Shown: positions 57,378 through 64,000 of the stretch, one piece after another
Layout: every line of letters starts with the position of its first letter
How positions within the stretch are numbered: position 1 is the first letter of the stretch
Assembly: GCF_900110885.1 (NCBI RefSeq)
Contig: NZ_FOFJ01000002.1
Coordinates: 124,001 to 188,000 of the forward strand
Direction: 5' to 3'
Length of the DNA stretch: 64,000 bases
Source: Azotobacter beijerinckii
GTDB lineage: Bacteria > Pseudomonadota > Gammaproteobacteria > Pseudomonadales > Pseudomonadaceae
Notes under the pieces: model-generated
Told to the model about the DNA's origin: nothing
Database searches by the model: none
Seen by the model: only the letters and a program-made list of their open reading frames with translations
Made by a program: the position numbers and the translations under genes

Positions 57378-60257
57378 TCAGGGCAGCGCCGAGAGCGGCA
57401 GGCGGTACAGCGCCGCGTCCGCCGGCGCGGCGCCGAAGCGGACCCAGTTGGCCGGGTCGGCGAGGAGGATCTCGTAGAGATGGATCTTCGCCTCCAGCTC
57501 GTCGACGAAGGCCTCCTGCTCGGCCGCGCTCAGCGACAGCCAGCGCGTCGGGGTCATCCCCAGCGCCGTGCCGAGATAAGGCAGGCCCTCCAGGTACTCG
57601 CCAAGCCGGGCGCCGTCGAGCGGCCCCTGCCCCAGCGTCGCCGGATCGCGGAGCAGCCGGGCGCTGCTGCCGGCCAGCGCCAGGAAGAACGCCTCGGGCG
57701 TCGTCCGCCGCTGGTGCAGAGCGGCGACCATGGCCTTGAGGCCCTGCCGGAAGTCGCCAAGCTGCTGCCGGCTGACCAGCACACAGACCTCGAAGGCCGG
57801 CCGCAGCGGGTCGCTCGGGTCGCGGTCGCTGGTCCAGGCGCTGTCCAGCGACGGCGCCCGGCTGGCGGCGCGGCGGCCGAGAAACGCCAGGCGCAGGGCG
57901 CGACCGAGGGCGGCGGAACGGGCTGCCAGGTCCGTCCCCGCAGCCGGCGCCGGCGGACTCGGCGAGCCGTCGCGCGCCGCCTGCAGCAGCCCGTCGAAGG
58001 CCGTGGCGAGCCCGTCGAAGGCCGTCTCGAACGCCCCGGCCGCCGCGCCGGCCGGCACGTAGAACTCGCCGAGGCGCGGATCGGGATCGCCGCTCAGGGT
58101 CCGGTACTGGCGCTCGGCGAGGGCCTGCTCCGGCGTTCCCGGAGCGCCGCCCAGGTGCAGCGCGAAGAGTCCGATGCCCCGGGCGCGGGCCGCCTCGCGC
58201 ACCTCGGCGGCATCCAGCCCGGTGTGGCCCTGGGGGTCCCGGCCGGGCAGCGCGGCGGCATCGGAAATCAGCAGGATCAGCCGTCCGTCGTAGGCCGACC
58301 AGTCCAGCCCGCCGACCGCCCGCATGACCCCGGCGAAAGCGTCCTCGCGGCCATCGGGACCGTCCGTCGCGACGGCCGCGAGCCGCCCGGTCGCCTCGAC
58401 GAAGCGCCGCGGGTCGCCACCGGCATCGAGCGCGGCCAGGACCTGCGCCGGCGCATCCGCACCCGCCGCGCCGCCGAAGCCGACCAGGGCGAAGCCGACC
58501 CCACCCGGCCCGGCCCGTTCGGCGAGGCGCCGCGGTAAGTCCCCGGCGAGCCGGCCCAGGCGCTCCAGATAGGGATGCATGGACGCCGAGGTGTCCACCA
58601 CCAGCACGATGGCGAGGCGCGGGGCGGCGCCGGCGGGCGCTGCGCCCTCCCCGGCCGGCGCCGTATCGCCGGGATCGAGGGAGGCCACCCGGAGCAGCTG
58701 CGCCGGCTGCCCGCCGGCGGCGAGGATCGCGCGCGCCTCGAGGATCGGCAGCAGGTAGAAGCGTTCGGCGGGGACCGCGCTCTCGACCGGCTCCACGCCC
58801 AGCAGCGGCCCCGCGCCGCCGCTGCGCGCCGCCTCCCGCATCGCGCGGGCCTGCTGCGGATCGGCGAGGAGCCGTTCGAGGCTGGACGCATCGCGCAGGA
58901 ACAGCGCCGGCGCGCGCCCGCTGCGCGCGGCGAAGCGCAGCACCAGGTTGTGCCGCCACTCGACGACCTGCGCGGCCGGCAGCCAGCCGTCGCGCCGTCC
59001 GTCGTTGCCTGCGCCGACCTCCAGCCAGAGGGCCTCGCCGAGGACCTGGCGCCGGTAAACGTAGAACACCGAAAAGGCCGGCGGCGCCTCCCCCTCGGCC
59101 GGCGCGCCCGGCGCGGCGGACAGGCGCGCGCCGGGCTTGCCGAGCACCCGCTGGAAGAGGCTCTGGCGGCCCTCCAGGCGCAGCGGCCGGTCGCGACTGG
59201 CCGGTGTCGCCAGCGCCGGACCGGCCGCTGCGCCCGGCTCCGCCTCCGGCGCCCGGCCGAACCACCAATAGCCGCCGCCGGCCAGTGCCAGCAGCCCGGC
59301 CAAGGCCGCGACGAGCAAGGCCGCCGGTCGGCGAGTCCCGGCGTTCGGCGCCGGCGGTGCGGCGCTGGCCGTCCCGCGCGCCGGCACGGCCGACGGGACG
59401 CTCGCGAGCGGTTCGAGTGCCGGCGGCAGCGGCATGATCCGCGTCGCCCCGGCCTCCTCCGCCGGCGCGGGCGGCGGCAGGCGGTCCAGGGCGGCGAGCA
59501 GCGCGTCGGCATCGGCGAAGCGCTCGCCCGGCTCCTTGGCCAGCAGGCCGCGCAGGATGCCCTGGTAGCGGCCGTGGACCGGCGGCAGCTCGGGCAGCGG
59601 TTCGGTGAGCTGGGCGAGCGCCGTCGACAGCGAGTCGTTGCCGCGGTAGGGCGGCTGGCCGGTGAGCATCTCGTAGAACACCACGCCGAGGGAGTAGAGG
59701 TCGGCGCGGCCGTCGAGGGGCTGGCCGCGGGCCTGCTCCGGGCTCATGTAGCCGGGCGTGCCCACCGAGAAGCCGGCCTGGCTGAAGCGGGTGCGTTCGT
59801 CGCGGGACTTGGCGATGCCGAAGTCGGAGAGCACCGCGGTGCCGTCGGCGCGGAACAGGATGTTGGCCGGCTTGACGTCGCGGTGGACCAGCCCCTGGGC
59901 ATGGGCGTAGCCCAGCGCCCGGGCGATCTGGCGCAGCCAGTCGAGCGCCTCGGCGGGCGCGACGCCGCGGGCGATGCGCTCCTTCAGGGTGCCGCCGGGC
60001 AGGTACTCCATGGCCATGTAGTAGAGATCGCCGACATGGCCGATGTCGTGGATGGTCACCGTGTTGGGCTGGGAGAGCCGCGCCAGCATCCGTCCCTCGC
60101 GCAGGAAGCGCTCGCAGAATTCCGGGTCGGCGGCCAGCGCGGCGGCCATCACCTTGAGCGCCACCCGGCGCTCCAGCGAGCGCTGGGTCGCCAGGTAGAC
60201 GGTGGCCATCGCGCCGGCGCCCAGCTCGCGCTCGATGGCGTAGCCGGGGATCTCCAT
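57378..60257 (-). CDS. ppkA: PpkA: type VI Ser/Thr kinase with VWA domain
   Basis: A membrane Ser/Thr kinase of 959 residues, controlling type VI firing in relatives by phosphorylating Fha-type proteins. The kinase domain (1-270) has GAGAMATVY, VALKVM, HRDVKPANILF and DFGIAKS. A membrane helix near 310-330 (LLVAALAGLLALAGGGYWW) leads to an outer part with a VWA domain near 545-740 whose metal site reads VVDTSASM. This kinase-TM-VWA layout is that of PpkA of Pseudomonas HSI-1. The frame extends to 60659, but ATG 60257, two bases after the pppA stop, begins the conserved kinase domain. No FHA gene adjoins it here; one is at 28.6 kb. Confidence 0.93.
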   Translation of the reverse strand: MEIPGYAIERELGAGAMATVYLATQRSLERRVALKVMAAALAADPEFCERFLREGRMLARLSQPNTVTIHDIGHVGDLYYMAMEYLPGGTLKERIARGVAPAEALDWLRQIARALGYAHAQGLVHRDVKPANILFRADGTAVLSDFGIAKSRDERTRFSQAGFSVGTPGYMSPEQARGQPLDGRADLYSLGVVFYEMLTGQPPYRGNDSLSTALAQLTEPLPELPPVHGRYQGILRGLLAKEPGERFADADALLAALDRLPPPAPAEEAGATRIMPLPPALEPLASVPSAVPARGTASAAPPAPNAGTRRPAALLVAALAGLLALAGGGYWWFGRAPEAEPGAAAGPALATPASRDRPLRLEGRQSLFQRVLGKPGARLSAAPGAPAEGEAPPAFSVFYVYRRQVLGEALWLEVGAGNDGRRDGWLPAAQVVEWRHNLVLRFAARSGRAPALFLRDASSLERLLADPQQARAMREAARSGGAGPLLGVEPVESAVPAERFYLLPILEARAILAAGGQPAQLLRVASLDPGDTAPAGEGAAPAGAAPRLAIVLVVDTSASMHPYLERLGRLAGDLPRRLAERAGPGGVGFALVGFGGAAGADAPAQVLAALDAGGDPRRFVEATGRLAAVATDGPDGREDAFAGVMRAVGGLDWSAYDGRLILLISDAAALPGRDPQGHTGLDAAEVREAARARGIGLFALHLGGAPGTPEQALAERQYRTLSGDPDPRLGEFYVPAGAAAGAFETAFDGLATAFDGLLQAARDGSPSPPAPAAGTDLAARSAALGRALRLAFLGRRAASRAPSLDSAWTSDRDPSDPLRPAFEVCVLVSRQQLGDFRQGLKAMVAALHQRRTTPEAFFLALAGSSARLLRDPATLGQGPLDGARLGEYLEGLPYLGTALGMTPTRWLSLSAAEQEAFVDELEAKIHLYEILLADPANWVRFGAAPADAALYRLPLSALP

Positions 60258-60259
60258 GC

Positions 60260-60997
60260 TCAGGCCTGCCCGTCGTCGGCCAGCGCCCGGACCACCACCA
60301 CCGTCAGGTTGTCCGGGGCGCCGCGCAGCAGGCCCAGATGGATCAGGCTGCGCACCATCTCGCCGGGCAGGGCATGGCCGAGCATCAGGCCCAGCTCGTG
60401 GTCCTCGACCGTCCGGGTCAGGCCGTCGCTGCACAGCAGGAAGCAGTCGCCGGCGCGCACCTCCAGGCTCAGCGCGGCAAGCTCCAGGGACTCCGTGGAG
60501 CCCAGCGCGCGGGTGACGATGTTGCCCAGCGGATGGCTGCGCGCCTGCGCCTCGTCGAGCAGGCCGCCGTCCACCAGCTCCTGGACGTAGCTGTGGTCGT
60601 GGCTGAGGCGCTCCAGCTGCCCGTCGCGCCAGCGGTACAGGCGGCTGTCGCCGGCCCACAGGCAGGCCGCCTCCGCGCCCCGCGCGGCGAGCAGCACCAG
60701 GGTGCTGCCCATCAGCTCGACGCCGCGCCGCTCGGTCTCCCGGCGCACCAGCGCATGGGCCTGCTCCAGCGCCGCGCGCAGGGCCCGGAGGTAGTCCGCC
60801 AGCACCGCGGCGGCCGGCACGGCGCGCAGCGTCTCGACGATCAGCGTGCTGACGAACTCGCCGCCGGCGTGCCCGCCCATGCCGTCGGCCACCACCCAGA
60901 GCCCGTCCTGCGGCGCATCCAGGCAGGCGTCCTGGTTGGTCGGGCGGACCATGCCCACATGGCTGTGGCTGGCCGAGCGGTAGTGCAGCCCGCTCAT
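60260..60997 (-). CDS. pppA: PppA: type VI PP2C phosphatase
   Basis: A 245-residue PPM-family phosphatase that reverses PpkA. Metal-site motifs are complete: RPTNQDACL, DGMGGHAGGE, AGDSRLYR, CSDGLTRTV and APDNLTVVV. The frame is open further to the right, but ATG 60997 starts the conserved domain and overlaps the tagF stop by four bases (ATGA). Gene order tagF-pppA-ppkA matches the post-translational control module of Pseudomonas type VI systems. It differs from the PP2C gene at 31.2 kb, which may serve another pathway. Confidence 0.93.
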   Translation of the reverse strand: MSGLHYRSASHSHVGMVRPTNQDACLDAPQDGLWVVADGMGGHAGGEFVSTLIVETLRAVPAAAVLADYLRALRAALEQAHALVRRETERRGVELMGSTLVLLAARGAEAACLWAGDSRLYRWRDGQLERLSHDHSYVQELVDGGLLDEAQARSHPLGNIVTRALGSTESLELAALSLEVRAGDCFLLCSDGLTRTVEDHELGLMLGHALPGEMVRSLIHLGLLRGAPDNLTVVVVRALADDGQA

Positions 60998-61656
60998 GGC
61001 TGCGTCTCGGCGAAGGGCACTCTGAGGAAATCCGTGAAGCTCTGCGCCGCCGGCAGGCCCGGATAGCACAGCAGGCTGCCGCCGCCCTGCCCGCCGTCGG
61101 CCTCCCACCAGCAGCTGCCCTCCTCGCCGGCCAGTTGCGCCAGCGCCCAACCGCGCCCCTCGGCGCTGGCTACGGCGAAGCGCCACTGGCCCAGGGGTCC
61201 CCGGCAGGCCGGCAGGCGCGGCTGGCAGAGCGGCATGCCGAGCCGCTGCAGCGCCGCGGCGAAGGCCTCCGGATCGGCGTCCGGGCGCAGGGTGGAGAGC
61301 AACAGCGTCTCGACGTGCTCGAACCAGGGCTCCGCGCAGCCGACCAGCGCGCCCAGGTGGGTGTCGGCCGGCAGCGTCAGGGCGGCGGTCAGCGGGAAGT
61401 GCCGGCCGACCCGGTCGACGCTGGGCATCATCACCCCGGCCACCGGCGCCGCGCCGAGCAAGCCCGGGGCGATCACGAAGCGCCAGGGCGGGCTGACCAG
61501 GTAGGCCTCCAGCCAGGCCGGCCCGAGCGCCGTGCGGCTGGCCGCCAGCCCGGCGCCGAGCCAGGCGTCCCAGAGCTCGACGAAGCTGGCCGGCAGGCCG
61601 CGGCGGACGAAATCGCCGCGGCCGGCCAGCTTGCCGTAGAAACCCGGCCCGTTCAC
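60994..61656 (-). CDS. tagF: TagF: type VI post-translational regulator
   Basis: A 220-residue protein of the TagF family, known in relatives to repress type VI secretion independently of phosphorylation. Family features: GFYGKLAGRGDFVRRGLP at the N-terminus, the FVELWDAWL helix, FVIAPGLLG and GVMMPSVDRVGRHFPLT. The start is GTG at 61656, overlapping the tssM stop (GTGA). An ATG-started frame further right only shadows tssM. Here it is a stand-alone TagF, not fused to PppA as in some bacteria. Confidence 0.93.
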   Translation of the reverse strand: MNGPGFYGKLAGRGDFVRRGLPASFVELWDAWLGAGLAASRTALGPAWLEAYLVSPPWRFVIAPGLLGAAPVAGVMMPSVDRVGRHFPLTAALTLPADTHLGALVGCAEPWFEHVETLLLSTLRPDADPEAFAAALQRLGMPLCQPRLPACRGPLGQWRFAVASAEGRGWALAQLAGEEGSCWWEADGGQGGGSLLCYPGLPAAQSFTDFLRVPFAETQP

Positions 61657-64000
61657 AGCCGCTCCGGCAGCCGGAAGCCGGCCAGCAGCCGACCGCCGAA
61701 GGGGTTGAAGACGCTGCCGGCGCGCAGCTCGCAGGCAATCGCCAGGCCGTCCACGCGCAGGCGCAGGCCGAAGCGGTCCGCGCCGCCGGGGCTCAGCTCG
61801 GCCTGGTCGAGCAGGCGGAACCAGGCCCAGGGCCCTTCCAGGGTCAGCCCGGAACGGCCGGCGGGACCCGGCGGGGCAATCGACAGGCGCACCGTGCCGC
61901 TGCGGTTGGGGCCCGGCCACTGCATCGCCACCGGGCGGCTGGGGCCGTGGTCGTAGCCGAGCTGCTGGCCGTCCAGATCGAGCAGGAACTGCTCGATGGC
62001 CGGGTCCATGGTCAGCACCTTGAGTTCGAAGCGCACCGCCGGCAGGGTGCCGCCGGCGCGGAAGAAGGCGTCGCGGATCGCCGCGGCGCGCTGGAAGGTC
62101 TGCAGCACGCCGGGGCCGATGCCGAGCCGCTCGGCCTCCCCCGGATGCCAGCGCCAGGGGGTCGCCGTGGTGTCCACGTAGGGCTGCAGGTACTGGCGGA
62201 AATAGGTGTCGAGCACCCCGCCGGTGCCGAAGAACAGCCCGAAGTCCTCCAGGCTGGCATCGCGGGCGCTGCCCCGTTCGAGCGGATAACGGCCGGCCAG
62301 GGACTGCCGGTAGACCCGCAGCACCTCGCTGTTCCAGGCCGCGTTGAGCTGGCTGCGCAGGCTGCCCAGCAGGTGGCGGGTGGCGGCCTCGGCCAGGGCG
62401 TCAAGCAGGCCGCGCAGCGGCACCGGCTGGCGCTCGGCGCCCAGGGCTAGGCGTGCCGCGGCGGCGGCGATCCGGCTGCGCTGCTCGGCGCCCGGCGGCG
62501 CGTCGAGGCTGGCGCCGAGCTGCACGTACAGCTCGTTCAGCTCCGCCAACAGGGCGTCGATGGGCGGCGTGCCGCCCTCCGGCGCGGCGACCAGCGCGCG
62601 CAGTTCGGCGAAGCGCGCGCCGACCGGGTCCTCGGCCGGGGCGACGACGCCCGCCGTCCCCGCCGGCGGAGCCAGACCGAGCAGGTCGCCGAGGCGCTGG
62701 CGGAGCCGCTCGACCGTACCGCCCCCGACCGCCTCCTCCGCTCGCTCGGCGACCCGGCGCTCCTCGCCCTGCAGGTCGGTCTCCCGGGCGACGGCGAGCA
62801 GCAGCTGCTTGAGCGGCGAGTGCTCCCCGGAAAGCACCCGCAGCAGGTCGACGGCCTGGGCGGCGTTGCCGACGGGCACGAAGGCCAGGTCGGCGAGCAG
62901 CGCCTCCCACTCGCGCAGGAAGTCCTCGAAGTACAGCCGGCGCACCTCCTGGGCCAGGCCGGCGACGTCCGCGGACTCCTGCGCGGCGCTGCCCAGCACC
63001 CACTGCTCCTCGGCCAGCGCGCCGGCCTGGCTCAGGCTGGCGGCGAGCAGCACCTCGCGGTAGCCGCGCCGGGTGAAGAAGCCGCTCAGCGGCTCGCTCA
63101 GCGGCCGGCCGCTCTTGCGCACGAAGACTCGCGGCGCGTCGCGCCCGGCGGCCTCGCTGAGGCGAAAGTCGGGCAACCCCTCGGGCAGCTTCTGCCGCCT
63201 GACCCGGGCGTAGACCCGCTGCGCCAGCGACAGCCGCTGCAACTGGGCGCGCACCTCGGCGACCAGCGCCTCGTCGGGACGCAGCGCCGGCGAGCGCTCG
63301 TCGAGCAGCGCCGCCAGGTGGCCGTCGAGGGCCTGGCGGCGGGCGGCGGGCAGGTCGCGCGGCAGCTGGCGGTCCCAGTCCAGGCCGATCCAGGCCTTGA
63401 GAAAGCCGGCGTCGTAGTGTTCCGGGCCGGTCAGCATCAGGTAGGCCTTGAGCCCCTCGTAGAGGAACTCGGGACTGCCGCCGCCGCGCAGCTGGTCCTC
63501 CACGCGGGCCAGCAGGCGCGGCGCGAACAGTCCCTGGAGCAAGGTGCGGTAGACGCTCTGCGCCTCGCTGTCGAGCATCCGCCCCGGGTAGAGGCCGTAG
63601 CCTTTGGCCCAGCGCGGCGGGTCGGCGGCCAGATCGCGCACGCCGTCGAGCAGCGGCAGCACCGCCAGCGCCTCGCGCTGCTGCGGGCCGAGGGCGTCGA
63701 GCTGCGCGGCGAGCGGCGCGAGGCGCGCCTCGACCGCGGCGATGTAGCGCTGGTTGGCCCGGTAGCTGGCGATCCACAGCGTGCCGACGGCGAGCAGCAG
63801 CGCGGCGCTGGCCGCCAGCACGCCGAGCGCCAGCCAGCGGCGACGACGCTCGACCTGCGGATTGGCGCCGACCAGCCCGCGCTCGGCGAAGGCCACCTCG
63901 CGCAGCAGGCGCTCGATGAAGTAGCTGCGCCCGCCGCCGGCCGGCGGCGCCAGCGGGCGGCGGTCGAGGTGCATGCCCTGCGCCATCGCGCCGAGCAGGC
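61653..64000 (-). CDS. tssM: TssM (IcmF), inner-membrane core of the type VI system, N-terminus outside window
   Basis: The C-terminal part, about 780 residues, of TssM, which with TssL and TssJ forms the trans-envelope complex of type VI secretion. The frame stays open to the right edge, and the first ATG, at 63986, is internal (LLGAMAQGMHLDR). A membrane helix near the start (WLALGVLAASAALLLAVGTLWI) leads to the long periplasmic region, ending in a beta-rich domain (GPWAWFRLLDQAEL) that binds TssJ in relatives. The N-terminal cytoplasmic GTPase-like domain is not in the window. Its stop overlaps the tagF GTG. Remaining type VI genes should lie to the right. Confidence 0.93.
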   Translation of the reverse strand, partial: LLGAMAQGMHLDRRPLAPPAGGGRSYFIERLLREVAFAERGLVGANPQVERRRRWLALGVLAASAALLLAVGTLWIASYRANQRYIAAVEARLAPLAAQLDALGPQQREALAVLPLLDGVRDLAADPPRWAKGYGLYPGRMLDSEAQSVYRTLLQGLFAPRLLARVEDQLRGGGSPEFLYEGLKAYLMLTGPEHYDAGFLKAWIGLDWDRQLPRDLPAARRQALDGHLAALLDERSPALRPDEALVAEVRAQLQRLSLAQRVYARVRRQKLPEGLPDFRLSEAAGRDAPRVFVRKSGRPLSEPLSGFFTRRGYREVLLAASLSQAGALAEEQWVLGSAAQESADVAGLAQEVRRLYFEDFLREWEALLADLAFVPVGNAAQAVDLLRVLSGEHSPLKQLLLAVARETDLQGEERRVAERAEEAVGGGTVERLRQRLGDLLGLAPPAGTAGVVAPAEDPVGARFAELRALVAAPEGGTPPIDALLAELNELYVQLGASLDAPPGAEQRSRIAAAAARLALGAERQPVPLRGLLDALAEAATRHLLGSLRSQLNAAWNSEVLRVYRQSLAGRYPLERGSARDASLEDFGLFFGTGGVLDTYFRQYLQPYVDTTATPWRWHPGEAERLGIGPGVLQTFQRAAAIRDAFFRAGGTLPAVRFELKVLTMDPAIEQFLLDLDGQQLGYDHGPSRPVAMQWPGPNRSGTVRLSIAPPGPAGRSGLTLEGPWAWFRLLDQAELSPGGADRFGLRLRVDGLAIACELRAGSVFNPFGGRLLAGFRLPERL

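Overview
The window is high-GC DNA, by eye well above 60% G+C, with densely packed genes and many start/stop overlaps. Protein families and codon use point to a gammaproteobacterium of the Pseudomonadaceae (Pseudomonas or Azotobacter type). The genus is an inference. No rRNA, tRNA, CRISPR array or complete insertion sequence was seen.

Layout. (1) 3-4638: a multi-PAS hybrid histidine kinase, cut by the left edge, and a single-domain response regulator. (2) 4727-6385: a Tat-exported carboxylesterase of visibly lower GC. (3) 6438-9590: a glycine-zipper protein and the copper ATPase CopA behind a CueR-type promoter. (4) 9639-14952, minus strand: a family 2A encapsulin sulfur operon (rhodanese, serine acetyltransferase, SrpI-type shell, cysteine desulfurase with a long disordered cargo domain), preceded by a TauE/SafE-type permease gene and an AT-rich palindromic control region. 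(5) 15195-20494: a PhaC-like DUF3141 protein, a short phosphotransacetylase, an acetate kinase and an atypical FabI. (6) 20582-28538: an RND efflux adaptor and pump, then a PqiA-PqiA-PqiB-PqiC lipid-transport set. (7) 28573-42602, minus strand: a TPR-CHAT protease, TpsB, a 2163-residue TpsA with an internal repeat array, a PP2C phosphatase, a Ser/Thr kinase and an FHA protein. (8) 43460-47999: a secreted metalloprotease-VWA protein resembling animal CLCA proteins, and a secreted TPR protein. (9) 48458-51915: the main acetate kinase and long phosphotransacetylase. (10) 52083-55651: a peptidoglycan-binding/caspase-like protein, a LuxR-type regulator, a TraB/GumN protein and a DUF4384 protein. 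(11) 55667-64000, minus strand: the end of a type VI secretion cluster (TssM, TagF, PppA, PpkA, an OmpA-like protein, a DUF922-like zinc protease and a small peptidoglycan-binding protein), cut by the right edge.

How they fit together. The encapsulin operon encodes cysteine synthesis (acetyltransferase), sulfur mobilisation (desulfurase), persulfide handling (rhodanese) and the protein cage expected to enclose the desulfurase. Two acetate kinase/phosphotransacetylase pairs lie 30 kb apart and belong to different classes. Two kinase/phosphatase phospho-switches occur, one in the type VI cluster and one downstream of the two-partner secretion genes. The most promising material for new biology is the CHAT-TPS-phosphosignalling unit, the signal-less peptidoglycan-binding and protease-like proteins around the type VI genes, and the bacterial CLCA-like protein. 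The encapsulin system is striking, but its family is already described.
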